Source: Candidatus Daviesbacteria bacterium (GTDB taxonomy: Bacteria > Patescibacteriota > Microgenomatia > Daviesbacterales > UBA10151). From it: a stretch of 48,530 bases of DNA. Where the stretch lies: contig JACOXD010000009.1 in assembly GCA_016176465.1 (NCBI GenBank), positions 1 through 48,530 of the forward strand. Direction: 5' to 3'. How positions within the stretch are numbered: the first letter of the stretch is position 1; every line of letters begins with the position of its first letter. Under the pieces are notes generated by a model. That model had not been told where the DNA came from, did not search any database, and saw only the letters and a list, made by a program, of their open reading frames with translations. Shown piece after piece: positions 32,404 to 40,716 of the stretch. Made by a program: the position numbers and the translations under genes.

Positions 32404-33246
32404 ATGAATTCAGCTCCAAAGATTAATCTATCCACTCCGGTTGCAATAGTAATAGGAGCCGTTTTAATTTCTATTGCAATTTTATTTAGCAATGGAACTT
32501 TAAAATTTAACTTACTAAGTAATGCTCCTAAAGTTACAACTAATACCACGTCACCTTCTTACTCTGAAAAATTAATAGCTTTGGCTAAGGAAGCTGGGTT
32601 GAATGAATCAAGGTTTGAAAGCTGCTTAGAAGATGGGAAACAAAAAGAAGAGGTAGGAAAAGATCAGCAAGCTGCTTTATCAGCCGGAATAAGTGGTACT
32701 CCTGGGTTTATCGTTGGAGCTACAAACAGTAGTGGAGAAATAGAAGGCGTCAGAATTGGCGGAGCTTTCCCTTATGAAACTTTTCAAATAGTATTTGACT
32801 CGCTCGCTAGTAAAACTTTGGCGGAAAAAATAGTAGAAGATGTCGTGTTGAATTTATACCCTGATGATGAAGTGCAAAGGGAACAAGTTAAAAAAGATAG
32901 CTTAGGGGTTGGTAAGGCAAATGTTGATGATGATCCTGTTTTGGGCAGTAAAGATGCTCCAATCACGATGATTGAATTTTCTGATTATGAGTGTCCATTT
33001 TGTAAGCGACACTTCATCCAAACGTTACCTAATTTAATAAAAAATTATATTGATACAGGTAAAGTAAAATTAGTTTATAGAGATTTTATAGCAGTAGATG
33101 GAGTTTATCCTCAGGGCCATAACCCTGCTGCAACAAATAATGCTGTTGCTGCTAACTGTGCAATGGAACAAGGAGGAGATAGTGCTTACTTTAAAGTTCA
33201 TGATTTAATATTTAACAAAACTCAATCTAATGGAGTTGGAATTTAG
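32404..33246 (+). CDS. DsbA-like thiol oxidoreductase with halves swapped
   Basis: 280 residues. Membrane anchor at about 12-30. Residues 53-135 (YSEKLIALAKEAGL, SCLEDGK, cis-Pro loop SGTPGF with Pro100, IGGAFPYETFQ) match the C-terminal half of a DsbA domain. Residues 175-280 (VLGSKDAPITMIEFSDYECP, CPFC at 197-200, then HNPAATNNAVAANCA, YFKVHDLIFNKTQ) match its N-terminal half. In normal proteins the end of the second part runs directly into the start of the first, so this looks like a true circular permutation. Catalytic Cys pair and cis-Pro are all present. See findings. Confidence 0.8.
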   Translation: MNSAPKINLSTPVAIVIGAVLISIAILFSNGTLKFNLLSNAPKVTTNTTSPSYSEKLIALAKEAGLNESRFESCLEDGKQKEEVGKDQQAALSAGISGTPGFIVGATNSSGEIEGVRIGGAFPYETFQIVFDSLASKTLAEKIVEDVVLNLYPDDEVQREQVKKDSLGVGKANVDDDPVLGSKDAPITMIEFSDYECPFCKRHFIQTLPNLIKNYIDTGKVKLVYRDFIAVDGVYPQGHNPAATNNAVAANCAMEQGGDSAYFKVHDLIFNKTQSNGVGI

Positions 33247-33247
33247 T

Positions 33248-33709
33248 ATGGTTAATCAAGCCTTGGATGATTTTCTAAAAACCTTAGATAAAGGAAACTT
33301 TACTAATGCTCCATACATTAAGAAAGTGGAAAAGCCATGGGGTTATGAGTTGATTTTTACTCCAGATAATCTTCCCTACACTGGCAAAATAATCCATATC
33401 AACAGCGGAAAGAGATTAAGCTTGCAGGTTCATGATAAAAAGCAAGAAAGTTACTTTTTAGCAAATGGTGAGTGTAACTTAATTATTGAGAACTCAAAAG
33501 GGAACTTAGAAACAATTAAAATGGAAAAAGGTGTAGGTTATACTATGTTGGTTGGACAAAAACATCGTCACCAGGCAGTAACAGACTGTGACGTTTTTGA
33601 AGTCTCAACTCCTGAGAGCGGAAATACTTATAGATTGGAAGATGACTTCGCCCGCTCAACTGAAACTGAGGAGATAAGAAAAGATCCAAATAGAGGTTGG
33701 AGTACTTAA
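33248..33709 (+). CDS. Cupin protein, phosphomannose isomerase-like
   Basis: 153 residues from the ATG at 33248, one base after the preceding stop. WGYELIF near the start, then INSGKRLSLQVHDKKQESYF (cupin motif with His and Glu ligands) and LVGQKHRHQAV (second His motif) form one cupin barrel, as in type II mannose-6-phosphate isomerase C-terminal domains. No nucleotidyltransferase domain is attached. A sugar-phosphate substrate is plausible, not shown. An earlier ATG at 33230 overlaps the DsbA-like gene. Confidence 0.78.
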   Translation: MVNQALDDFLKTLDKGNFTNAPYIKKVEKPWGYELIFTPDNLPYTGKIIHINSGKRLSLQVHDKKQESYFLANGECNLIIENSKGNLETIKMEKGVGYTMLVGQKHRHQAVTDCDVFEVSTPESGNTYRLEDDFARSTETEEIRKDPNRGWST

Positions 33710-33733
33710 AGAGTGTGTTAAAATAATTAAGTT

Positions 33734-33988
33734 ATGGCAAAGATTAAAATTTATACTACTACTACGTGTCCTTACTGCAAAATGGAAAAACAGTATTTAG
33801 ATTCTAAAGGAATTAGCTATGATAGTGTTTTTGTTGATGAAGATGAAAATGAAGCAAAAAAAATGATGGAGGAGTCACATCAACTAGGGGTTCCCTTTAC
33901 TGTTATTACTCAAGATGATGGAAGTAAAGTAACCATTTTAGGTTTTGATAGGAATAAATTAAATGAGGTTTTAGGGCTTACCGGTTAG
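33734..33988 (+). CDS. Glutaredoxin-like protein
   Basis: 84 residues. Active site CPYC at residues 12-15, cis-Pro in GVPFTVI (Pro54). The size and the CPYC site match glutaredoxin/NrdH-type proteins. It may reduce ribonucleotide reductase or other thiols. TAAAAT (33719-33724) ends nine bases before the ATG. Partner enzymes are not in the window. Confidence 0.85.
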   Translation: MAKIKIYTTTTCPYCKMEKQYLDSKGISYDSVFVDEDENEAKKMMEESHQLGVPFTVITQDDGSKVTILGFDRNKLNEVLGLTG

Positions 33989-33996
33989 CTTCTCGC

Positions 33997-34545
33997 ATGG
34001 ATGAAGAGTCTAAAAATAAAAAAAAAGAAATAGTAATAGACCTAAATTCGCAGTTTAATTTAGATAAAACTTCAATTTTTAATAAAGAATTTTCTTCAGT
34101 TTTACTTGCACCAATTTTAATAGCTGTTGTTTTATTAATTTATGGTGCTTATTATTATTTTGAAGGAAAACCTTTTAGTAACTCACAACCAACTAATCAG
34201 ACTACTGATTCAGCTCCTTCACCAAGTATCAATATCAGCTTACCAAATGCCAGCTCCTCTGCAGTAAGAAAAGAGGAAATAAAGATTAAGATTTTAAATG
34301 GCTCAGGAGTAGCCGGTCAAGCGGGAAGAGTTAGGAATTCTTTATTAAAGTTAGGATTTAAAAATATTGAAATAGGCAATGATCCAAATGCTGATGGGGA
34401 GAAAACTGTAGTTGAGTATATCTCTCAAGTAAATTCTGATATTTTGGATGAAATATTAAGTGAGTTGAAAAGAAGTTTTAAAAATATATCTACTGAAAAA
34501 TCTAAAATAGATGATTTTGATGTTGTTATAATAACTGGCAAGTAA
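33997..34545 (+). CDS. Membrane-anchored LytR C-terminal domain protein
   Basis: 182 residues. Cytoplasmic start, one membrane helix at about 31-49 (VLLAPILIAVVLLIYGAYYY), S/T/P/N-rich linker, and a C-terminal domain from about residue 90: KIKILNGSGVAGQAGRVRNS then LLKLGF, which matches LytR_C. It lacks the LCP catalytic domain that transfers wall polymers. Role is likely wall or surface-polymer related. Confidence 0.75.
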   Translation: MDEESKNKKKEIVIDLNSQFNLDKTSIFNKEFSSVLLAPILIAVVLLIYGAYYYFEGKPFSNSQPTNQTTDSAPSPSINISLPNASSSAVRKEEIKIKILNGSGVAGQAGRVRNSLLKLGFKNIEIGNDPNADGEKTVVEYISQVNSDILDEILSELKRSFKNISTEKSKIDDFDVVIITGK

Positions 34546-34561
34546 CAGTTGATAGAAATCA

Positions 34562-34876
34562 ATGAAATATATTCTGGTAATTACGACAACTCCCACTAAA
34601 AAAGATGCGCAAAATATTACTCAAGTAATATTAGATAAAAAACTAGCAGCTTGTATTCAATTTTTGGGTCCAATAAGTAGTAGTTATTTCTGGCAGGGAA
34701 AAATCAAGATCACTAAAGAGTGGCTTTGTCTAATTAAAACCAAACAAAGCTTATATACTAGGCTGGAAAGTGCAATCCACGCAAAACATCCTTATAAAAT
34801 ACCTGAAGTTTTGGCACTCCCTATAATAAAAGGTAGTGATAAGTACTTAAGTTGGCTAAATGGCGAGTTGAAATAA
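34562..34876 (+). CDS. cutA: CutA1-family protein
   Basis: 104 residues. LDKKLAACIQFLGPISSSYF, WQGKIKITKEWLCLIKT and HPYKIPEVLALPI are the conserved trimer-forming segments of CutA1. The family is tied to divalent-cation tolerance, but its molecular task is unclear. It sits 16 bp after the LytR_C gene. Confidence 0.9.
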   Translation: MKYILVITTTPTKKDAQNITQVILDKKLAACIQFLGPISSSYFWQGKIKITKEWLCLIKTKQSLYTRLESAIHAKHPYKIPEVLALPIIKGSDKYLSWLNGELK

Positions 34877-34906
34877 ATAGGTAATTATTTTAATATCTAT
34901 TCTCTT

Positions 34907-35236
34907 ATGGCTGAGTCTAAATTCAGGACTGAAGATACCAAAATAGGCGAGGGGAATGAAGTCCAAAGTGGAGACTATATTGTAATTCACTATAATGGGA
35001 CTTTAGAAAATGGGACTAAATTTGACTCATCTTATGATAGAGATACTCCTTTAAGAGTCAGAATTGGAGTTGGGGAAGTTATAGCAGGCTGGGATATGGG
35101 AGTAATCGGGATGAAGGTAGGAGGAAAAAGAAAATTGACTATCCCGCCACAGCTTGGATATGGTGCAAATGCAATTGGCTTAATTCCACCAAATTCTACT
35201 TTAATTTTTGAGGTAGAACTTTTGGAAATAGGGTAA
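34907..35236 (+). CDS. FKBP-type peptidyl-prolyl isomerase
   Basis: 109 residues. A single FKBP domain: HYNGTLENGTKFDSSYDRDT, then GEVIAGWDMGVIGMKVGGKR and LIPPNSTLIFEVELL. No signal peptide, so cytoplasmic. It may partly make up for the PPIase domain missing from the trigger factor, which is inference. Confidence 0.92.
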   Translation: MAESKFRTEDTKIGEGNEVQSGDYIVIHYNGTLENGTKFDSSYDRDTPLRVRIGVGEVIAGWDMGVIGMKVGGKRKLTIPPQLGYGANAIGLIPPNSTLIFEVELLEIG

Positions 35237-35238
35237 AT

Positions 35239-35727
35239 TTAAACTCTTAGGAAATGACCCACAATAACTCCAATTAAAGTGGCCACTCCTCCAATTATAA
35301 ACATCTCAACAGCAGATCTTAGTGGTTTGTGTTCTACCAAATGACCCTTTAAAAAGCCAATAGTAAATAGTCCAAAAAATGCAGCGAAGATGGAAATATA
35401 GGAGGCAGTTGGTAGTGGAAGGAAGATGATAGGAATAATAGGAATTAATCCTGCAAGTAAGTAACTAAAAAACATTATTAAAGCTCCAAAAATTAAATTA
35501 TCAGTATGTTTTCCTTCTTTATCCATTTGGTGAACAGCTTTTTCAGATGAATATTGTCCTGCAGCCATAGAAGTTGCCTCAACACTAACAGCTACAAAAC
35601 TAGCTAAAATAATTATTGCCCTATCTTGCACGCCTGTTGTAATTCCAACAACCACCCCTGTTGTTGAAACTAATCCATCTTGAAGCCCAAATAAAAAAGA
35701 CCTTAGGTAATCCTCATTAATCTTCAT
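35239..35727 (-). CDS. VIT1/CCC1-family metal transporter
   Basis: 162 residues. LRSFLFGLQDGLVSTTGVVVG, then EATSMAAGQYSSEKA are the characteristic metal-binding first helices of VIT1/CCC1 iron/manganese transporters, and five membrane helices are visible. The cytoplasmic metal-binding domain of larger members is reduced to a short loop (VHQMDKEGKHTDN). It is cotranscribed with the MerR-type gene just upstream (9 bp between them). Substrate Fe2+ or Mn2+ is family knowledge. Confidence 0.85.
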   Translation of the reverse strand: MKINEDYLRSFLFGLQDGLVSTTGVVVGITTGVQDRAIIILASFVAVSVEATSMAAGQYSSEKAVHQMDKEGKHTDNLIFGALIMFFSYLLAGLIPIIPIIFLPLPTASYISIFAAFFGLFTIGFLKGHLVEHKPLRSAVEMFIIGGVATLIGVIVGHFLRV

Positions 35728-35736
35728 TAACTTATT

Positions 35737-36561
35737 TTACAATATTGGCAGATTAAGTTCAGAGATCATTCTTTCTTCATCGTAGAATTCATTTAGAGCA
35801 GTCTTTTTGTAAAATTCTAAATCATAAAAAGATAAGCTTCTATGTGCTTTAAATTTATATTTATTTCTATAAAGCCTCATTTGTTTCCAAAGCATTGAAA
35901 TTAAAGAGGGAGAGCCAGTATGGGTATAACTTAATGCCTTAAATCCTGAGACAGTTTTTCTTTTAACTAACTCTTTTGCTTTACTTTTTAACTTCATTCC
36001 TTTATTTATAACAACGCCGATTATTAAGTTATCTTTTTTTGGAAGATATTCATTAGCGCTGAAAATTGTTAAATAAACTGCAGTTTTAGGGATTTTAGAA
36101 AAGTATGATTTTAACTCCAAGCCATACTCATAAATCTTTGCATAGGGTCCGACCCTCTCAATATAGTAGATGTCAAATGGTTTTAAAATCTTAATGGAAG
36201 GTTTTACTAAGATACCTTCTGAATCCAAGTTTGCATAATATTTATTAATATTTTCTAGACTAATTTGTAAATGGGCAATCTCGTCTTTAACAATTTGTTG
36301 TTTTAGTTTAAAAAGTTGTTTTAAAGAAGCTCCATGTTTTAAAAAGCTTTTAATTTCATTTAATGAAAAGTTAAGCCTCCTTAAAAGCATTATTACTTGG
36401 AAATCTATTATTTGTTCGCTCTTATAAAACCTATATCCTTTGGAATTAACTTTAAAAGGCCTTAAAAGACCTTTACCGCTATACCAATGAACAGTCCTTT
36501 TTGTAGACTGAGATAATCTTCCAAATTCTCCAGATGTTAGCAAATTTTGATTGTTTTGCAT
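35737..36561 (-). CDS. MerR-family regulator with effector domain
   Basis: 274 residues. Winged-helix MerR start: SGEFGRLSQSTKRTVHWYSG, then GLLRPFKVNSKGYRFYK. A helical linker leads to a C-terminal GyrI-like ligand-binding domain (about 120-270). ERVGP at about 137-141 is encoded by a GGGTCCGACCC palindrome. It lies upstream of the VIT1-like gene and divergent from the orphan gene at 36639; a MerR-type promoter in between fits its binding site. The effector is unknown; no metal-binding cysteines are seen. Confidence 0.82.
   Translation of the reverse strand: MQNNQNLLTSGEFGRLSQSTKRTVHWYSGKGLLRPFKVNSKGYRFYKSEQIIDFQVIMLLRRLNFSLNEIKSFLKHGASLKQLFKLKQQIVKDEIAHLQISLENINKYYANLDSEGILVKPSIKILKPFDIYYIERVGPYAKIYEYGLELKSYFSKIPKTAVYLTIFSANEYLPKKDNLIIGVVINKGMKLKSKAKELVKRKTVSGFKALSYTHTGSPSLISMLWKQMRLYRNKYKFKAHRSLSFYDLEFYKKTALNEFYDEERMISELNLPIL
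36144..36156. repeat. GGGTCxGACCC palindrome, copy 3 (in MerR gene)
   Basis: AGGGTC-C-GACCCT; see the two copies in cysS. Confidence 0.55.
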
Positions 36562-36565
36562 AAAT

Positions 36566-36596
36566 TTGACAATAACGTAACGTTATAGATTATTAT
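36566..36596 (+). promoter_or_regulatory. MerR-type promoter with 19-bp spacer
   Basis: TTGACA (36566-36571) and TATTAT (36591-36596) are 19 bp apart, the elongated spacing typical of MerR-activated promoters. The spacer holds a perfect palindrome ATAACGT-A-ACGTTAT (36572-36586). It points to the orphan gene at 36639. The same segment contains TATAAT on the minus strand, possibly for the regulator itself. Confidence 0.75.
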
Positions 36597-36638
36597 ACCC
36601 CATAGTTGATTATTATGTCAACAAAGGAGGTGTTAAAT

Positions 36639-37448
36639 ATGGCTACAGCAGAACAAGGACCTAACTATTTTGGTTTGGCACCGTTAGAGAGTTTTAAACT
36701 ATTTAGAGGAAAATATGACTCTCTAGTACCAACAAGAGATATGAGAGAACACTCTAGAGTGATGCGCTTGTATTGGCAAAAAGCTTTCCCTCCTATTAGG
36801 AAAGGAAAGTTCTCTACAGAAGATATAAGAGATTTTTATGCAAAGCAAGATAGAGCTGAAGTTGATGCACTAAGAGTACAAGAGCGGGAACTGCAAGAAT
36901 TAGTTAACAAACAAGAAGATGAAAGAGCTACTTCGCCTGAGAGAGAAGTTTTTTTAGCAGACACCCGAGAGCTACTTTATGCGGCACCAATAAGACACAC
37001 TGATGAGTTTTACCAAGAAGTACTTCAGGTATTAGATGAACAATTTATTAGGAGATGGCGAAGATCAAATCTTTTTTTAACAGAGGAGGCAATTCTTACA
37101 GATCCCTATAGAGTGGGTGGATTTTTTCATACAGCATTTGCTGCAGGAATTGAAAGGGTTGTTTTCTCTTATAACTATATTAGTGCACATAATGAATGTC
37201 CCATGCCAGATTTAGAAAAGCTTGGCAGGCAGGTGAGAGATGAAGTTAGACAAAACCTGGGATTACCTTACAAAGATGAAAAGAAATCTATATGCTCAAT
37301 TTTTGGTCATGATGAAGCACAGTGCCAATTAGATAAACAGGCCCTTCAAAGTAGAGTAGTAGTTTGGAGAGAACAGTTCTTAGGGTTATTTGGAGAGGAA
37401 CCACTTTTGGAAGTCTCACATAATTCTAAATCCTGGAAAGAGAGCTAA
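36639..37448 (+). CDS. Orphan protein under the MerR-type promoter
   Basis: 269 residues from ATG 36639, five bases after AAAGGAGGTG (36624-36633), a near-perfect Shine-Dalgarno. Upstream in-frame TTG and ATG codons are less likely. Mostly helical and charged, with two histidine-containing segments (APIRHTDEFY, GGFFHTAFAAG) and CSIFGHDEAQC near the C-terminus, which has a Cys-His-Cys pattern. Not recognised. Its promoter makes it the best candidate target of the MerR-type regulator. Confidence 0.7.
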   Translation: MATAEQGPNYFGLAPLESFKLFRGKYDSLVPTRDMREHSRVMRLYWQKAFPPIRKGKFSTEDIRDFYAKQDRAEVDALRVQERELQELVNKQEDERATSPEREVFLADTRELLYAAPIRHTDEFYQEVLQVLDEQFIRRWRRSNLFLTEEAILTDPYRVGGFFHTAFAAGIERVVFSYNYISAHNECPMPDLEKLGRQVRDEVRQNLGLPYKDEKKSICSIFGHDEAQCQLDKQALQSRVVVWREQFLGLFGEEPLLEVSHNSKSWKES

Positions 37449-37452
37449 GGGG

Positions 37453-38541
37453 TTATAAGTTTTCTAAGGCAGATCTAGCGGCCTGCAGGTTTTGATTGTA
37501 AAAAACAGCTTTTTCAAATTCTGCCCTGGCTAAATCCTTTTGGTCCATATTTAAGTAACTCTCTCCTCTTAAAAGATAGAGTTCTGAGAAAGCTCTATTG
37601 TGGTAATTTAAGATTTGATCTGTTATTTCAAATACTTTTGTATAATCGCCTACTGCAAAGTAAGCTTGGACTGGTTCTATTTGGTACCAAAGAGTTCTAA
37701 AAGGTAAATCATTTTTTACTTTCTCAAATTCCTGGATAGATCCTTGGTAATCTCCTATGTGATAGAGGGCAATTGATAGATTAAAGCGGGCGTATAGATC
37801 ACTTGGATTATTTTCTAAATCCTTTTGAGAATTTTCAACAGCTTTTTGCCAAGAAATTTTTGGATCAATATCTTCTCCCAATATAGCCTCTGCAATTTCC
37901 ACCATATCACCTGGAACTAAGACTAAATATTCGTAATTAAATTTCTTCCAAAGGGAGTTAAAATTAGTAAAAGAATACCTTAAATTTTTCCCTTGCATGG
38001 AATCATCTTGGATTAATTCATTAGTTAAATCATCATAACCTCTAATAACTCTATAATGTCCAATGTCCTCATTTTCTTTTAGCAGTGTTCTGGTAATTAT
38101 TGGAAGGTCATAAGTTATAAACATTTTCATTAACTCTATATTTCCATTAGGTCGATGAAAGGGGATAAACCCATACTCTTTTGACTTTTCAGCTAATTCT
38201 TCCAAAGTTACTGATTTATCATCATTATCTCCTCCCGGAACTTGAAAAGGCCTTAACTGCAAACCTAATTCTTCTTGAGTAATATTTTTATCATAGTAAG
38301 AAAGCGCCATCGACAGGGCTGCTGGTCCACAATTGTTAAAGGTTTGAAAAACATGAGTTCTCCCTGGGATTACTTTGCTAATTTCTGGTTGTACTAATAT
38401 GATTTTAGGAGAGGGTGAAGGAAGCAGATTGGAAATCTGGGCTGGACTGGGAACTATCTTCTTAACCTGATTAGCCCTCAGATATTGAAAACTAAGAAAA
38501 CTACCCACTAATATAATCACTAAAAGAATTAACCTTATCAT
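37453..38541 (-). CDS. Anchored C39-like peptidase with TPR repeats
   Basis: 362 residues from the ATG at 38541; a further upstream start would overlap the divergent gene. One N-terminal membrane helix (IRLILLVIILVGSFLSF). A papain-like C39_2 domain has Cys in NNCGPAALSMALSYY, His in GHYRVIRGYDD and Asp in IQDDSM. From about residue 230 come tetratricopeptide-like helices (YARFNLSIALYHIGDYQGSI). It probably acts outside the membrane on peptides. TAAAAT on the minus strand (38550-38555) ends eight bases before the ATG. Confidence 0.8.
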   Translation of the reverse strand: MIRLILLVIILVGSFLSFQYLRANQVKKIVPSPAQISNLLPSPSPKIILVQPEISKVIPGRTHVFQTFNNCGPAALSMALSYYDKNITQEELGLQLRPFQVPGGDNDDKSVTLEELAEKSKEYGFIPFHRPNGNIELMKMFITYDLPIITRTLLKENEDIGHYRVIRGYDDLTNELIQDDSMQGKNLRYSFTNFNSLWKKFNYEYLVLVPGDMVEIAEAILGEDIDPKISWQKAVENSQKDLENNPSDLYARFNLSIALYHIGDYQGSIQEFEKVKNDLPFRTLWYQIEPVQAYFAVGDYTKVFEITDQILNYHNRAFSELYLLRGESYLNMDQKDLARAEFEKAVFYNQNLQAARSALENL

Positions 38542-38584
38542 AGGGCCATATTTTAACAAGTTTATGGTATACTGGCGAAACCTC

Positions 38585-39667
38585 ATGCCAAAATCCCTTT
38601 TAATTGTTGGAGTTTTAATATTTTTAGTGTTTGTAGGATTAGTACTTTTTAAAGATCAAATCCCAGTAAAAGAAGTTGTAACAAAACCAGAAAACCAAGG
38701 AGGTCCAGGTTTAACTTCACCTCACCCTTTATCTATAGAATCATTAAGAAAAGGTGAATTTCCTGGTTCAGAGATATTAATTGAGCAAACTTTAGATCCT
38801 GGTTCTAACTATAATCGTTATATTGCTTCCTATAAATCAGATGGATTAAAAATCTATGCTCTTTTAACTATTCCTTTTGGCGATCCTTCGACGGGCTCAG
38901 GACTGGAGAAACCTGAAGGTGGCTGGCCAGTTATTATTTTTAATCACGGGTTTATTCCCCCAAGAGAATATAGAACTACTGAAAGGTATGTTGCTTACAC
39001 AGATGCGTTTTCTCGCAATGGTTATGTTCTTTTTAAACCTGATTATAGGGGCCATGGTAATTCAGAGGGTCAAGTAGCAGGAGGATATGGGTCAAATGCT
39101 TATACTATAGATGTATTAAATGCGCTTGCCTCAATTAAAAAATTGCGAGATCCTTCGATAGACTCAGGACGATTTGTGGTGGACCCAAATCGAATTGGAA
39201 TGTGGGGACATTCAATGGGTGGATATATTACCTTACGAAATATGGTGGTAAATAAAGATATTAAAGCTGGGGTAATTTGGGCGGGCGTAGTGGCTTCTTA
39301 TCCTGATTTAATTAATACATGGAGACGGAGAAGCCCTCTTCCTTCAACAAACCTCCCGGGTGCTATCAGAGGATGGAGGCAGAGCTTAATTGAGCAATTC
39401 GGAACACCAGAGAAAAATCCCACTTTTTGGAATTCAATATCTTCTAATGCATATTTAAAAGACATTTCAGGGCCTTTGCAGTTGCATCATGGAAGCGCAG
39501 ATGTATCTGTCCCAGTGGAATTTTCTCAAAAATTGGAACAACAAATGAAAAGTGTAGGAAAAGAGGTAGAGCTTTTCATTTATCCTGGAGATGATCATAA
39601 TTTAGCTGCTAATTTAGGAGTGGCACTTAACCGATCAGTTGATTTTTTTGATAAATATCTTAAATAA
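38585..39667 (+). CDS. Secreted alpha/beta hydrolase with repeat inserts
   Basis: 360 residues from the ATG at 38585; an in-frame ATG at 38564 is possible. N-terminal membrane helix. The fold is that of dienelactone hydrolase/prolyl oligopeptidase: FNHGFIPP, GHSMGGYITL (nucleophile Ser), HHGSADVSVP (Asp) and GDDHNL (His). GDPSTGSGL and RDPSIDSGRF are encoded by family B repeats at 38883-38906 and 39150-39171, in frame in loops. TATACT (38568-38573) ends 11 bases before the ATG. Confidence 0.85.
   Translation: MPKSLLIVGVLIFLVFVGLVLFKDQIPVKEVVTKPENQGGPGLTSPHPLSIESLRKGEFPGSEILIEQTLDPGSNYNRYIASYKSDGLKIYALLTIPFGDPSTGSGLEKPEGGWPVIIFNHGFIPPREYRTTERYVAYTDAFSRNGYVLFKPDYRGHGNSEGQVAGGYGSNAYTIDVLNALASIKKLRDPSIDSGRFVVDPNRIGMWGHSMGGYITLRNMVVNKDIKAGVIWAGVVASYPDLINTWRRRSPLPSTNLPGAIRGWRQSLIEQFGTPEKNPTFWNSISSNAYLKDISGPLQLHHGSADVSVPVEFSQKLEQQMKSVGKEVELFIYPGDDHNLAANLGVALNRSVDFFDKYLK
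38883..38906. repeat. Family B repeat in hydrolase, copy 1
   Basis: CCTTCGACGGGCTCAGGACT, in frame, coding for PSTGSGL. A second copy, CCTTCGATAGACTCAGGACG, is at 39150-39171. Confidence 0.7.
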
Positions 39668-39676
39668 TTTAAATAT

Positions 39677-39901
39677 ATGTCTAAAGAGCAAGCAAAACTT
39701 TTTAAAGAAGAGATTTTTCAAATAATCTATAATAATTTTGGCGCTAAAATGGCCAGTATCTACAGAGAGTTTTATCAAGATGAGGATCCTAAGGTAGTAG
39801 CATCAATTGCCAAAGATATGCTCGCCGAGTTAATTGGTAATGAAAAAGCTGAAGAAAAAATGAAACAGATAATAAATAAGTTTAATTTGGAAATAAGTTA
39901 A
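39677..39901 (+). CDS. Small helical protein, unknown function
   Basis: 74 residues, all-helical and charged, with no motif recognised. It follows the hydrolase by 9 bp and precedes the membrane protein at 39903 by 1 bp, so the three probably share a transcript. Confidence 0.55.
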   Translation: MSKEQAKLFKEEIFQIIYNNFGAKMASIYREFYQDEDPKVVASIAKDMLAELIGNEKAEEKMKQIINKFNLEIS

Positions 39902-39902
39902 A

Positions 39903-40712
39903 ATGAATAAATGGGCTTTTGTAAACATTATAATTTTTTTATTTTTTGTTGTTATTTATTGGTTTGGAGGGAAGGGAGATTATAATGAACTTGGACAAAA
40001 TATTATTTACCTAGCTACCCCTTTGATGTCTTTAATATCTGGGGTTTATGCTCTTTTTGTTTTGGGTTTAAAGGGGATGCGAGCGAGCTCGATTTTTCTT
40101 ATTATTTTGGGATTAGCCAGTTGGTTTGTAGGTGAGGTAATTTGGGTATTGTATGATTTTATTTTGCAAATTGATCCTTTCCCTTCTCATGCTGACCTTT
40201 TTTATATACTAGGTTATCCATTAATATTTGCCGGATTAATTAAAGAGGTTACTCATGCAAATATTTCCCTTAAGAAATTTAATCTGGGAGTATTATTTTT
40301 ACTGGGATTAGTATCCGTTTTACTGGGATCTCTGGTTTTATATTTCGGTGTTTATTTACCACTTCTAAGACAAATAAGCTTACTGGAGAGCTTGGTTGCG
40401 ATAAGTTATGGAATGGGAGATTTAATATTACTGTTTCTTAGCATATTAGTATTAATTGTAGCTAGGGAATATAAGGAGGGTAAATTATCCTTACCTTGGT
40501 TTTATTTCTTCTTAGGTCTTGTTGCCACCTTAGTCGCTGATATTTCATTTGCCATATTTACAAAGGAATATGAACTAAAGATACCGCTTTTTAAAAATTT
40601 ATTGGATAGCTTATGGGCTCTAGGATATCTATTTTTTGGGTATTCTCTTTATAAAATGGGTTCAGTCGTTAGGGAAACACAAAAAAAATTATTAGAGAGA
40701 GTGAAAAATTAA
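39903..40712 (+). CDS. Eight-helix membrane protein, sensor-like
   Basis: 269 residues with about eight membrane segments. The loop QIDPFPSHADLFYILGYPL resembles the PSxADxFYLxGYP motif of membrane input domains seen in archaeal and bacterial sensors, but no kinase, GGDEF or other output domain is attached. A free-standing input domain, or an unrelated membrane protein. Function unknown. Confidence 0.55.
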   Translation: MNKWAFVNIIIFLFFVVIYWFGGKGDYNELGQNIIYLATPLMSLISGVYALFVLGLKGMRASSIFLIILGLASWFVGEVIWVLYDFILQIDPFPSHADLFYILGYPLIFAGLIKEVTHANISLKKFNLGVLFLLGLVSVLLGSLVLYFGVYLPLLRQISLLESLVAISYGMGDLILLFLSILVLIVAREYKEGKLSLPWFYFFLGLVATLVADISFAIFTKEYELKIPLFKNLLDSLWALGYLFFGYSLYKMGSVVRETQKKLLERVKN

Positions 40713-40716
40713 AAAA

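Noticed and set aside
31640-33246. Complete SurA with PPIase domain split over two genes
   Set aside because: The second gene is DsbA-like with CPFC and a cis-Pro loop; no parvulin motif exists in either.
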